NCBI GenBank assembly: GCA_001464545.1
Contig: LNFC01000019.1
Span: 62,001-126,000, forward strand
Length of the DNA: 64,000 nt
Source of the DNA: Acidobacteria bacterium Ga0077551
GTDB taxonomy: Bacteria; Pseudomonadota; Alphaproteobacteria; Caulobacterales; Hyphomonadaceae
Direction: 5' to 3'
Shown here: one piece after another, positions 15,032 to 25,251 of the stretch
Layout: each line of letters begins with the position of its first letter
Position numbering within the stretch: the stretch's first letter is position 1
The notes under the pieces: generated by a model
What the model saw: the letters and a program-made list of their open reading frames with translations, nothing else
The model's database searches: none
Told to the model about the DNA's origin: nothing
Translations under genes and position numbers: made by a program

Positions 15032-17368
15032 ATGAGTTCCAATCCGAATCGTCTCCCGATCAGCCAGATGGCGTCCGCGCGTCCGCCCCAGCCGGTGGCG
15101 GAGGGCGCGGCCTATCTGAAAGGGCTGAACCCCGAGCAGCGCGAAGCCGTGCTGCACACCGAAGGCCCGCTGCTGGTGCTGGCGGGCGCGGGGACCGGCA
15201 AGACGCGTGTGCTGACGGCGCGGCTGGCGCATATCGTGGCGACGCGGCTGGCTTACCCCTCGCAGACGCTGACGGTGACCTTCACCAACAAGGCGGCGCG
15301 GGAGATGCGCGAGCGCGCGCTCGCCCTGCTCGGCGAGGCGGGCGAGGGCCTGCGCTGGCTAGGCACCTTCCACTCGATCTCGGCGCAGATCCTGCGGCGG
15401 CATGCCGAAATGGTCGGCCTAAAGTCGACCTTCACGATCCTCGACACCGACGACCAGGTGCGCCTCTGCAAGCAGATCGTGCAGGCGGAGAACCTCGACC
15501 CCAAGCGCTGGACGCCGCGCAACCTTGCCGGCCTGATCGACGGGTGGAAGAACCGCGCACTGACGCCGGACAGGGTGCCGGGCGACGAGGCAGAGCTGTT
15601 TGGCAACGGCAAGGGCATCAAGTGCTACGAAATCTACCAGGCGCGGCTGAAGGTGCTGAACGCCTGCGACTTCGGCGACCTGCTGATCCACAACATCACG
15701 ATCTTCCAGCAGAACCCTGATCTGCTTCGGGATTTTCATTCGAAGTTCCGCTACATCCTGGTCGACGAGTATCAGGACACGAACGTCGCGCAGTATCTCT
15801 GGCTGCGCCTTCTCGCGCAGGGCTCGAAGAACATCTGCTGCGTGGGCGATGACGACCAGTCGATCTATGGCTGGAGGGGTGCCGAGGTGGACAATATCCT
15901 GCGCTTCGAGAACGACTTTCCGGGCGCCAAGGTGGTCCGGCTCGAGCGCAATTATCGCTCGACAAAACATATACTTGCAGCCGCTTCCTCGGTGATCGCG
16001 CACAACAAGGGCCGCCTTGGCAAGACCCTGTTCGTCGGAGATGACAGCGCGGCGGCCAGCGATATCGATGCGCCGAAGGTGAAGGTGCGCGGGCTGTGGG
16101 ACGGCGAGGCGGAGAGCCGCCTGATCGCGGACGATATAGAGGCCTGGGTGCGCGGCGGCGGGCGGCATGACCAGTGCGCCGTGCTGGTACGCGCGTCCTG
16201 GCAGATGCGGTCGTTCGAGGAACGGTTCATCCTGCTAGGCATCCCGTACCGCGTGATCGGCGGCCCGCGATTCTTCGAGCGTGCCGAGATCCGCGATGCG
16301 ATGGCTTACCTCCGGCTGGTCCGCTCGCCGGATGATGACCTCGCCTTCGAGCGCGTGGTCAACGAGCCGAAGCGCGGGGTGGGGGACACGACCCTTGCCA
16401 AGCTGCAATCCTATGCGCGGTCCGACGGGCGCAGTCTCTATACGCTGACGCCTATGGTGCTGCAGACTGACGAGATCAAAGGCGGCGCCAAGCGCGGGCT
16501 GACCGCGTTCATCGACCAGATCAATATGTGGCGCGACAAGCTGAACGGCGGCATGCCGCATACCGAGCTCGCCGAGATGATCCTCGAGGAGTCCGGCTAT
16601 ACCGACATGCTGCAGAAGGACCGCAGCCCGCAGGCGCAGGGGCGGCTCGACAACCTCAAGGAACTCGTCCGCGCCATGGGAGAGTTTGATTCCCTCGCGG
16701 GGTTCCTGGAGCACGTCGAACTGGTGATGGACGCTGCGTCCGGCGCGGGCAGCGATGACCAGGTCCAGATCCTGACGCTGCACGGGGCCAAGGGCCTCGA
16801 ATGGCCGGTCGTCTTCCTGCCCGGATGGGAGGAGGAAGTGTTCCCCTCGCGGCGGTCGCTGGACGAGAGCGGGATGCGCGGCCTCGAAGAGGAGCGGCGG
16901 CTTGCCTATGTCGGGATCACCCGGGCGCGCCAGCGCTGCTATATCTCCTTCGTCGCCAACCGCCAGATCTATGGCCGCTGGCAATCGGTGATGCCGAGCC
17001 GTTTCATCGACGAGTTGCCGCACGAGCATGTCGATGCAGTCTCGGAAACCGGTTACTCCGGCATCCCGGGGGCGGAATCCGCCTTTGTCGGCACCGTCGA
17101 GGACCTCGGCGAGCGGTCGAACTATGAAAGCCCGGGCTGGAAACGCCTGAAGGAGAATGCGACGCGGCCGTCCGGCGCCCCGCCGCGCGAGGCCTCCGGC
17201 CTGAATGCCACCGCGTCCGGTCCGGACTCGTTCCCGGCGGGCGCGCGCGTGTTCCATGACAAGTTCGGCTACGGCAAGGTCGCCTTCAGTGAAGGCAACA
17301 AGCTGACGGTCGATTTCGAAAAGACGGGCCGCAAGAAGGTCATCGCGACCTTCGTCACCGCCGCCTGA
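15032..17368 (+). CDS. uvrD: UvrD/PcrA-family ATP-dependent DNA helicase
   Basis: A 778-residue superfamily 1A helicase. It has LNPEQREAVLHTEGPLLVLAGAGTGKTRVL (Q motif and Walker A, near residues 30-60), TFTNKAAREMRER (Ia), LVDEYQDTN (Walker B), VGDDDQSIYGWRGA (III), LERNYRS (IV), TLHGAKGLEWPVVFLPGWEE (V) and RRLAYVGITRARQRC (VI). UvrD unwinds DNA 3'-5' during nucleotide-excision and mismatch repair. The C-terminal FHDKFGYGKVAF segment is the Tudor-like RNA-polymerase-binding domain of PcrA/UvrD. Confidence 0.95.
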   Translation: MSSNPNRLPISQMASARPPQPVAEGAAYLKGLNPEQREAVLHTEGPLLVLAGAGTGKTRVLTARLAHIVATRLAYPSQTLTVTFTNKAAREMRERALALLGEAGEGLRWLGTFHSISAQILRRHAEMVGLKSTFTILDTDDQVRLCKQIVQAENLDPKRWTPRNLAGLIDGWKNRALTPDRVPGDEAELFGNGKGIKCYEIYQARLKVLNACDFGDLLIHNITIFQQNPDLLRDFHSKFRYILVDEYQDTNVAQYLWLRLLAQGSKNICCVGDDDQSIYGWRGAEVDNILRFENDFPGAKVVRLERNYRSTKHILAAASSVIAHNKGRLGKTLFVGDDSAAASDIDAPKVKVRGLWDGEAESRLIADDIEAWVRGGGRHDQCAVLVRASWQMRSFEERFILLGIPYRVIGGPRFFERAEIRDAMAYLRLVRSPDDDLAFERVVNEPKRGVGDTTLAKLQSYARSDGRSLYTLTPMVLQTDEIKGGAKRGLTAFIDQINMWRDKLNGGMPHTELAEMILEESGYTDMLQKDRSPQAQGRLDNLKELVRAMGEFDSLAGFLEHVELVMDAASGAGSDDQVQILTLHGAKGLEWPVVFLPGWEEEVFPSRRSLDESGMRGLEEERRLAYVGITRARQRCYISFVANRQIYGRWQSVMPSRFIDELPHEHVDAVSETGYSGIPGAESAFVGTVEDLGERSNYESPGWKRLKENATRPSGAPPREASGLNATASGPDSFPAGARVFHDKFGYGKVAFSEGNKLTVDFEKTGRKKVIATFVTAA

Positions 17369-17521
17369 TCGCCGGGAAGATTGCAACGCCGGGAAACTGC
17401 GGACCCGCCTGAGGGGGGAGGGCGGCCGGTCCGGCGCCGGCTCCGGGGAGGCGGAGGTGCAGCGGCATGTCTGGCCCGGCGTTGCAGGTAACGACTAGGC
17501 TTGTCCGCCTCAACTGAATCC

Positions 17522-17534
17522 GAACGACCCGTTC
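17522..17534. promoter_or_regulatory. GAACG-N3-CGTTC palindrome, copy 1 upstream of mreB
   Basis: GAACG-ACC-CGTTC, five-base perfect arms. It is the first of three copies of the same 13-base inverted repeat between uvrD and mreB; all three are followed by CAT within one or two bases. No regulator is known to me for this exact element. Confidence 0.6.
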
Positions 17535-17594
17535 ATTTCGCGCTCACCTTGCGACTCAGGACGGGCCGACGGTGTGAACGCGGGGTCCCAAAGC

Positions 17595-17622
17595 GTTAAC
17601 GACGCCCCCCATTCTGTTAACC
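17595..17622. promoter_or_regulatory. GTTAAC-N15-GTTAACC module, copy 1
   Basis: Two GTTAAC hexamers 21 bases apart, the second extended to GTTAACCAA. TTAACC is the CtrA half-site, but the spacing is two helical turns rather than the canonical TTAA-N7-TTAA. The same arrangement occurs before the histidine kinase at 46866-46893. Confidence 0.55.
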
Positions 17623-17627
17623 AAATC

Positions 17628-17642
17628 GGAACGATTCGTTCC
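17628..17642. promoter_or_regulatory. GGAACG-ATT-CGTTCC palindrome, copy 2
   Basis: Six-base perfect arms. The centre is the GANTC site GATTC (17633-17637), so methylation by CcrM, if present, would fall in the middle of the palindrome. Two more GANTC sites lie at 17516-17520 and 17553-17557. Confidence 0.6.
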
Positions 17643-17710
17643 ATCAATGCCCCGTGGAGACGGGGGTTCTGTGCGTGATGCCCCGATGCGGTAAGGGATT
17701 TCGCAGGATT

Positions 17711-17723
17711 GAACGAAACGTTC
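17711..17723. promoter_or_regulatory. GAACG-AAA-CGTTC palindrome, copy 3
   Basis: Third copy, 131 bases before the mreB start. Centre-to-centre distances to the other copies are 82 and 107 bases further upstream. Confidence 0.6.
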
Positions 17724-17730
17724 CATTTAA

Positions 17731-18894
<1,164 letters not shown>

Positions 18895-18922
18895 TTCACG
18901 GGCATTGCAGGGAGCCTGAGGC

Positions 18923-19906
18923 ATGGCACGTTCCGGCCGTTCCAGTCAGAAATCAGGCGCACGGCGGGTCACGCTGGGCATCCTGATCTTTGGTGCGCTG
19001 GCGCTGATCGTGGCGCAGTCGGCGCCGCAGATCAGCAATTTCTTCGTGCCCGCCCGCACCACGATCAGCGACCGGATTGGCGCGCCGGCTGATACGAGCC
19101 TCTGGGCGCAGATCAGCGGACAAGCGGGCCGCGAGCAACGCATCAAAGAACTTGAAAACGAAGTGCGCGACCTCGCGCGCTACAAGGCCGCGGCCATCTC
19201 GATGGCGGAGCGGATGGAAGCTTACGAGAACATCCTGAACCTGATGGGCGAGCCGCCCGAGAAGGGCGTGACGGCCCGGGTGACCACCGTGGTGGACGGC
19301 CCGTTCGCGCAGACCGTGCTCGCCAATGCCGGCAGCCTGCAAGGCGTTGTCCCAGGCGCGGTGGCGCTGAACGAGGGCGGGCTCGTCGGGCGCGTCATCC
19401 AGCTCGGCGACCGGTCGTCGCGCATCCTGCTTGTGTCCAACTATCAGAGCCAGCTGCCGGTGCTCGGCGAAGTGAGCGGCGTGCGCGCCATCATGCAGGG
19501 CAAGGACCGCGACAGGGGCGTTCTGAAGGACCTGCCGGAAGTCTCTGATTTCATTGAAGGCGAGCGTGTGCTGAGTTCCGGCGAAGGCGGCGCGTTCCCG
19601 CGCGGCCTGGTGGCCGGCACGGTGACGAAGCAGGGCTCCGAATGGCTGGTCAAGCTGGCGATGCGCGATCATGCCAGCGGCTATGTGCGGATGATTGCGC
19701 CGCCCGAGATTGTCGAACCCTTGCCTGAGTCCGAGGTGCCGGAAGTTGTTGTTCCCCCGGTTGAGACGGCCAAGCCCGCGCCTGCCGCGCGCCCGGCGCC
19801 GGCTCGACCGGTGGTCACCGAGCCCGTTGCGGCCGCGGTGGTGACACCGGAAGCCGATCCGCCGGTGATCCGCCTGCCGGAAACGCCGGTACAGGGAGGC
19901 GAATAG
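18923..19906 (+). CDS. mreC: Rod-shape determining protein MreC
   Basis: A 327-residue bitopic protein: a cytoplasmic basic N-terminus, one membrane helix (GILIFGALALIVAQS, about 19-33), a coiled coil (QRIKELENEVRDLARYKAAAISMAER is its core, about 70-100) and the beta-barrel periplasmic domain with ANAGSLQGVVPGAVAL and GLVGRVIQLG. MreC links MreB to PBP2 and activates the elongasome. The C-terminal 80 residues are Pro/Ala/Val-rich and low complexity, longer than in many homologues. GGGAG precedes the ATG; 28 bases follow mreB. Confidence 0.95.
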   Translation: MARSGRSSQKSGARRVTLGILIFGALALIVAQSAPQISNFFVPARTTISDRIGAPADTSLWAQISGQAGREQRIKELENEVRDLARYKAAAISMAERMEAYENILNLMGEPPEKGVTARVTTVVDGPFAQTVLANAGSLQGVVPGAVALNEGGLVGRVIQLGDRSSRILLVSNYQSQLPVLGEVSGVRAIMQGKDRDRGVLKDLPEVSDFIEGERVLSSGEGGAFPRGLVAGTVTKQGSEWLVKLAMRDHASGYVRMIAPPEIVEPLPESEVPEVVVPPVETAKPAPAARPAPARPVVTEPVAAAVVTPEADPPVIRLPETPVQGGE

Positions 19907-19909
19907 GCT

Positions 19910-20458
19910 GTGGCCAGCGCGTCCACCAACCGCAAGAAGCGCACGCTCTGGAGCCAGTCCGGCCCGAGCCCGCGTCTCATTTTCGGCGCCGCGATCATTG
20001 CGATTGTCGGCGTGCTGGGCATGACCCCCAAAGCCTTCTTCGGCATCCCGCTTGCCTGGCCATTCGCCGCCCTCTGGGGCGCCATCGGCTGGGGCCGCGC
20101 AGGCCTGTCGCTGCGCCCGATGCTTCTGCTGGTGATGTTCGGTCTGATGCAGGACATCATTTCGAATGCGCCGCTCGGCTGTTTCGCGATGATCAACCTC
20201 CTCGTCTACGGCATGAGTGCCGGCATCGCCGACCAGACCGACGGCATGCGCGACACGCTGGTTGCAGTCGTCGGCCCGGCTGTACTGCTGGTGGTCGCCT
20301 TCCTGCTGGTCTGGGGTTTTGCCAGCATCACGTCTGATCATCTGGTCCGCACCTGGCCGCTGATGGCCAGCTTCTTCACGACAGGCCTTATCTACGCGTT
20401 CGGCAACGGGATGTTCGATCTCGGCCGGCGCCCGGGCGAATCGCCGGGGGGCAGCTGA
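19910..20458 (+). CDS. mreD: Rod-shape determining protein MreD
   Basis: A 182-residue polytopic membrane protein with about five hydrophobic helices and the conserved GLMQDIISNAPLGCFAMINLLVYG segment, typical of MreD. It completes the MreBCD complex. The start is GTG at 19910, three bases after the mreC stop, with the mreC end (GGGAGG) serving as ribosome site. Its TGA overlaps the mrdA ATG (TGATG), so the genes are translationally coupled. Confidence 0.92.
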   Translation: MASASTNRKKRTLWSQSGPSPRLIFGAAIIAIVGVLGMTPKAFFGIPLAWPFAALWGAIGWGRAGLSLRPMLLLVMFGLMQDIISNAPLGCFAMINLLVYGMSAGIADQTDGMRDTLVAVVGPAVLLVVAFLLVWGFASITSDHLVRTWPLMASFFTTGLIYAFGNGMFDLGRRPGESPGGS

Positions 20459-22395
20459 TGGCACGCAAGAATAGTCCGGAGGCTGACTTTGACCGCCGCC
20501 TGCTGCTGGCGATGGGCGCCGGCGGCGCAGTGTTTGCCACACTGGTTGCACGCCTGTCGCAGCTGCAATTCTTCGAGGCAGAGCATTACCGCAAGCTCGC
20601 CGACGAGAACCATATCCGCCTTGTGCTGGCGCCGCCGGAGCGCGGGCAGATCCTTGACCGCTTCGGCCGTCCGCTCGCGTCCCAGCGCCAGGCCGGCCGC
20701 GTGTCCGTGGTGCCCGAGCGGCTGGACGATCCGGAAGCGACGCTTCTGCAACTGTCGAAGTTCATCGACCTGCCGGAATCGCGCGTCAAACGCGTACTCG
20801 AGGAAATCCAGACCAACCGGATCCGCCGCGCGAGTTTCGTGCCGGTCACCGTGGTTCAGGAACTGAGCTATGAGGAGTTCGCCCGCCTGCGCGTGCGCGC
20901 CGTGGAGATGGACGGCGTCGATGTGCAGATGGCCTCGACGCGGTCCTATCCGCGCGGCCGGGATTTTGCGCACGTGCTCGGCTATGTGGCGCGCGCCAGC
21001 GCCGACGACCTGACACGGCTTGCCGAGGGCCGGTCGCCGGACGAACTGAAGACATTCGAGGAATTGCTCCGCCACCCGGACATCCGCGTCGGCCGCCAAG
21101 GCATGGAACGGTTTGCCGAAGACTGGTTGCGCGGACGCCCGGGGCGCCGACGCGTCGTGACCAACGCGCATGGCCGCCCGATGCAGGAACTAGAGCAGGA
21201 CCCCACCAATGCCGCCGTGGCGGGCAAGGACCTGTTCGTCACCATCGATGCCGAGCTGCAACGCGTGGCGATCGAACGGTTCGAGGGTGAAAGCGGCGCC
21301 GCCGTGCTGATGGATGTGGCCTCCGGCGACGTGCTGGCCATGGTCTCGACCCCCGCCTTTGACCCGAACTCGTTCGTGAACGGAATATCCGGCAAGGACT
21401 ATGCCGAACTGCGCGACAACCCGAGGTCTCCGCTCTATCCGCGCGCGCATGGCGGCGTCTATCCGCCGGGCTCCACCTTCAAGATGGTGGTGGCGACGGC
21501 GGCGCTGGAAGCCGGCGTGGTCAAGACGACGGACACCGTGCGGTGTGGCGGATCTTACCGGTTTGGCAACCGGACCTGGCACTGCTGGAAGAAAGAGGGC
21601 CACGGCACGATGAACATGCACAATGCCATCAAGCATTCGTGCGACGTTTATTTCTACGAGATCGCGCGGCGCACCGGCGTGCGCAAGATTGCGGAAGTGT
21701 CCCACAAGTTCGGCTTTGGGGAGACGTTTGTGCTCGGCATGACCGGCGGGCGCTCGGGTCTCGTGCCGGACCCTGACTGGAAGCTGAAGGCGCGAGGCGA
21801 GCCCTGGTTCGAGGGCGAGACGCTCAACTTCGGCATCGGGCAGGGACAGCTTGGCACAACGCCATTGCAGCTGGCGCTGATGACGGCGCGGATTGCCGCG
21901 ACCGGCGGGCCGATCAAGCCGAAGCTGATCGGATTTGGTCCGCCCTCGGACGAAGACAAGATGCTGGACGCGCCGCTTGATCCGACGATCATGGAAATCC
22001 AGAAGGCCGGCATGTACGGCGTGTCGTCCGAGCCAGGCGGCACGGCCTACCGTTCGGGCGATCTCGGCCTCGGCGGCCCGCGCCTTGCAGGCAAGACGGG
22101 CACCGCGCAGGTCCGCCGGATTTCGGCTGAGGAGCGTGCGAAAGGCATTCGCGGCGGCGACGCGATTGCGCGCGAGTTGCGCGACCATGCGCTGTTCGTG
22201 GCCTACGCACCCGCTGACAATCCGCGCTACGCCGTCTCGGTCATCGTCGAGCACGGCGAGGGCGGCTCGCGCACGGCTGCACCCGTAGGCCGGGACATTC
22301 TCGCCGCCGCCATCAGGATGGATAGCGGGCGCACGCCGGTTTATGCCAAGCGTGCTTCGGCCGTCACACCGTCTGCGGACGGAGATCCCGTATGA
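20458..22395 (+). CDS. mrdA: Penicillin-binding protein 2, elongasome transpeptidase
   Basis: A 645-residue class B PBP that crosslinks peptidoglycan during elongation. There is one N-terminal membrane helix (LLLAMGAGGAVFATLVARLS), a pedestal domain with the GRPLASQRQ region, and a transpeptidase domain with catalytic S-x-x-K in PPGSTFKM (near residue 340), the second motif in SCDVYFYE and the KTG triad in AGKTGTAQV (near 545). It overlaps both neighbours by one to four bases, as part of the mre/rod operon. Confidence 0.96.
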   Translation: MARKNSPEADFDRRLLLAMGAGGAVFATLVARLSQLQFFEAEHYRKLADENHIRLVLAPPERGQILDRFGRPLASQRQAGRVSVVPERLDDPEATLLQLSKFIDLPESRVKRVLEEIQTNRIRRASFVPVTVVQELSYEEFARLRVRAVEMDGVDVQMASTRSYPRGRDFAHVLGYVARASADDLTRLAEGRSPDELKTFEELLRHPDIRVGRQGMERFAEDWLRGRPGRRRVVTNAHGRPMQELEQDPTNAAVAGKDLFVTIDAELQRVAIERFEGESGAAVLMDVASGDVLAMVSTPAFDPNSFVNGISGKDYAELRDNPRSPLYPRAHGGVYPPGSTFKMVVATAALEAGVVKTTDTVRCGGSYRFGNRTWHCWKKEGHGTMNMHNAIKHSCDVYFYEIARRTGVRKIAEVSHKFGFGETFVLGMTGGRSGLVPDPDWKLKARGEPWFEGETLNFGIGQGQLGTTPLQLALMTARIAATGGPIKPKLIGFGPPSDEDKMLDAPLDPTIMEIQKAGMYGVSSEPGGTAYRSGDLGLGGPRLAGKTGTAQVRRISAEERAKGIRGGDAIARELRDHALFVAYAPADNPRYAVSVIVEHGEGGSRTAAPVGRDILAAAIRMDSGRTPVYAKRASAVTPSADGDPV

Positions 22396-23624
22396 GCCGC
22401 GAAGGCTTTACCGGCTATACTCGCGGCGAAGCGCGCACCTCGACGGCGCGCGCGTTGCATTTTGCCAACTTCGGCCCGCTGGGCAGCATTGCGCGCCTGC
22501 CGTGGAGCATCATCCTGCTGATCGTCGGCGTCGGTCTGACCGGCGTGGCGATGTTGTTCTCGGTTGGCTGGGACCCCGTCGCACAAGCGCCGTCGCCGGA
22601 CGAAGCTGGCCTCTGGCGTGACCAGCTCACGCGGCTTGGCGTCGGCTTTGTGCTGATGATCTGCCTCGCGCTGCTGCCGCTCGGCATTTGGGCCCGCTTT
22701 GCCTGGCCGGCTTATGCCGTGGTGATCGTGCTCCTCGTGATGGTCGATTTCTTCGGCGTGATGGGCGGCGGCGCGGCGCGATGGCTGACCCTCGGCCCGA
22801 TTACACTGCAGCCGTCGGAGCCCGCAAAGCTCGCCGTGACGATGGCGCTCGCCAGCTATTACCAGCGCATGATGCCGACCAATGGCCAGAGCCCGCCCTT
22901 GCTGGTGCATGGCGGCGCCCTGCTGATCATGCTGGTTCCGGCGGCGCTGGTGTTCAAGCAGCCGAACCTGTCTACCGCCCTTGCGCTGGCCGCCTCAGGC
23001 GCGATGATCATCTTCTTTGCCGGGATCGCCATGCGTTGGGTCGCGGCCGCCATCGGCATCGGCCTGCTTTCGGTTCCCGCGATCTATAGCTTCGTGCTGC
23101 AGCCCTACCAGCGCGAGCGCGTCGATACGCTGATTGCCGGCATCACCGGCGAGGCGACCAACGGGCTTGGCGAAAGCTACCAGATCGAACAGGCGAAGAT
23201 CGCCATCGGCGCCGGCGGTTTCAGCGGCCGGGGTTACCTGCAGGGCATCCAGTCCCAGCAGGAATACGTGCCCGAGCAGCAGACCGATTTCATCCTGACG
23301 GTCATCGCCGAGGAGTTCGGATTCATCGGCGCGGTCGGCCTGCTCGCCGTGTTCGCTTTCCTGTTCGTCTGGTCATTCCGGGTGGCGGCGCGCAACAAGA
23401 GCTGGTTTGGCCGCCTCGCCACGATCGGCGCGACCTCGACGATTGCCTTCTTCGCGATCTTCAACAGCGGCATGGTGCTGGGTCTGCTGCCGGTGCTCGG
23501 CATGCCGCTGCCGCTGATCTCCTATGGCGGCACCGCGCTGATCACCGTGATGGCCTGTTTCGGGCTGATCCTGTCAGCGCACCTGCACCAGGACGAGAAG
23601 ATGTCGTCACGCGGATTGTTCTAG
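22392..23624 (+). CDS. rodA: SEDS glycosyltransferase RodA
   Basis: A 410-residue SEDS-family membrane protein with about ten helices. It polymerises glycan strands from lipid II with PBP2. Diagnostic stretches are RWLTLGPITLQPSEPAKLAV, FKQPNLSTALALAASGA and GAGGFSGRGYLQGIQSQQEYVPEQQTDFILTVIAEEFGF. The ATG overlaps the mrdA stop (ATGA). It is last in the operon. Confidence 0.96.
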   Translation: MSREGFTGYTRGEARTSTARALHFANFGPLGSIARLPWSIILLIVGVGLTGVAMLFSVGWDPVAQAPSPDEAGLWRDQLTRLGVGFVLMICLALLPLGIWARFAWPAYAVVIVLLVMVDFFGVMGGGAARWLTLGPITLQPSEPAKLAVTMALASYYQRMMPTNGQSPPLLVHGGALLIMLVPAALVFKQPNLSTALALAASGAMIIFFAGIAMRWVAAAIGIGLLSVPAIYSFVLQPYQRERVDTLIAGITGEATNGLGESYQIEQAKIAIGAGGFSGRGYLQGIQSQQEYVPEQQTDFILTVIAEEFGFIGAVGLLAVFAFLFVWSFRVAARNKSWFGRLATIGATSTIAFFAIFNSGMVLGLLPVLGMPLPLISYGGTALITVMACFGLILSAHLHQDEKMSSRGLF

Positions 23625-23704
23625 TTCGACCGCGTCAATTCGCGTTGATCTTTGCCTCCGGATGGCTAGGGTCCGGCGAAACATTGCCTCGGGGAGCATG
23701 ATTC

Positions 23705-25126
23705 ATGGCACAGATCGGCCGCAAGACTGAAAACTGGAGTTCGCGGTTCGCCTTCATCATGGCGGCGGTCGGCTCGGCCGTCGGGCTCGGCAATTTCTGG
23801 CGCTTTCCTTATATGGCTGGCGAAAATGGCGGCGGCGCCTTCATCATCATCTATATCTGTTGCGTGGCGTTCGTCGCCTTGCCCCTGCTGATGGCGGAAT
23901 ACGCGATGGGCCGGAAATCCGGCATGTCGGCGATCGAGGGCGTCCAATCGCTCGCGCGCGCAGAAGGGCGCAGCCAGAACTGGGGAATTGCGACCTGGCT
24001 TGGCGCACTCTCGGCCTTCTTTATCTTGACCTTCTACATGGTCATCTCGTGCTGGCTGCTCGCCTACATCATCCAGGCCATCGGGGGCGAACTTCACGGG
24101 GCAGACGCCATCGAGTCCGGCCAGAACTTCGTCAACCTGATCGGGCAGGGCGAAACGCCCATGCAAGCGCGCTGGTACCTGCTGTTTTTGCTGGCCTTGT
24201 TCATTGGCGCCAACGCGCTGGTCGTCGGGCGCGGCGTCAAGGGTGGTCTGGAGACGGCGGCCACCATCCTGATGCCGCTGTTCTTCTTGATGCTCATCGT
24301 TGTTGTCGGGTTCGCCGTTGCTAATGGCGATACCGTGCGGACGCTCGCTTTTCTCTTCGAGCCCAAATGGGAAGATGTAGGCTTCAAGACACTGCTCGCC
24401 GCGCTCGGCCAGGCCTTCTTTTCGATTGGCGTTGGTGTAGGCCTGATGATCACCTATGGGGCCTATCTGGACCGCGACACCGACATTCCCCGCGCCTCGG
24501 GCCTGATCGCAGCCTCGGACACGTTCGTGGCGCTGATCGCCGGTTTCGCGATCTTCCCGATCGTGTTTGCCGCCGGGCTTGACCCCGCTTCGGGGCCAAG
24601 CCTGTTTTTCGTTTCGATGCCGGTCGCCTTCGAAGCCATTCCCGGCGGCAATATCTTTGCGGTCGTCTTCTTCTCACTCGCTCTCTTTGCCGCGTTCACC
24701 TCGTCCATCTCGCTGATGGAAGTCGGCGTGTCCTGGCTGGAAGAGCGCGAGGGCGTCACCCGTCCCGGCGCAGCGGCCGGCGTCGGCTTCGTGCTGTTCA
24801 TGATCGGCGCAGCCTATGTCTTCTCGCTCGATTATCTCGACTTCATGGACTTCATGACCGAGGGCCTGCTGCTGCCGCTTGGCGGTCTGCTCATGGCGGT
24901 CTTTGCGGGCTGGGTACTGAGCCGCGACATGCTCGTCTCGGAACTCGGCGAAGGCATGCTTATGAATGTCTGGCGCTTCCTGATGCGCTGGTTCGTCCCT
25001 CCGTTCATCGCGATCATCCTGGTCTTCGGCTTCCTCGACAAGATCCAGGACCAGTACCACGTGCAGCTTCCGGGCGCGCTGGTATCCCTGCTGGGCCCGA
25101 ACTGGACGCCGCCGCCGGCGGAGTAG
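23705..25126 (+). CDS. Neurotransmitter:sodium symporter (NSS/SNF) family transporter
   Basis: A 473-residue protein with 11-12 membrane helices. The first helix region WSSRFAFIMAAVGSAVGLGNFWRFPYMAGENGGGAF is the NSS signature, where the unwound GLGN segment binds Na+ and substrate as in LeuT. Prokaryotic members usually take up amino acids with Na+. GGGGAG stands eight bases before the ATG. It is a single gene between the rod operon and the monooxygenase; the substrate is not readable. Confidence 0.93.
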   Translation: MAQIGRKTENWSSRFAFIMAAVGSAVGLGNFWRFPYMAGENGGGAFIIIYICCVAFVALPLLMAEYAMGRKSGMSAIEGVQSLARAEGRSQNWGIATWLGALSAFFILTFYMVISCWLLAYIIQAIGGELHGADAIESGQNFVNLIGQGETPMQARWYLLFLLALFIGANALVVGRGVKGGLETAATILMPLFFLMLIVVVGFAVANGDTVRTLAFLFEPKWEDVGFKTLLAALGQAFFSIGVGVGLMITYGAYLDRDTDIPRASGLIAASDTFVALIAGFAIFPIVFAAGLDPASGPSLFFVSMPVAFEAIPGGNIFAVVFFSLALFAAFTSSISLMEVGVSWLEEREGVTRPGAAAGVGFVLFMIGAAYVFSLDYLDFMDFMTEGLLLPLGGLLMAVFAGWVLSRDMLVSELGEGMLMNVWRFLMRWFVPPFIAIILVFGFLDKIQDQYHVQLPGALVSLLGPNWTPPPAE

Positions 25127-25251
25127 GGCGCTGCCAGCCTCATTTTTCCGGGCCCGGCGCCCTTGGGTCACGGCTAGGCAGGCAGGCCGGATCGGCTATC
25201 TTTCCCGCTGACCGCCGAGCAGGGCGCAGGACGAACGGGAGAGATACCACC

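Noticed and set aside
17522..17723. LexA/SOS boxes upstream of mreB
   Set aside because: The alphaproteobacterial SOS box is the direct repeat GTTC-N7-GTTC. These elements are inverted repeats with different spacing, and the gene is not a damage gene.
18953..20551. A 532-codon minus-strand frame opposite mreC/mreD
   Set aside because: No motif, His/Arg-rich shadow composition; mreC and mreD on the plus strand are certain.
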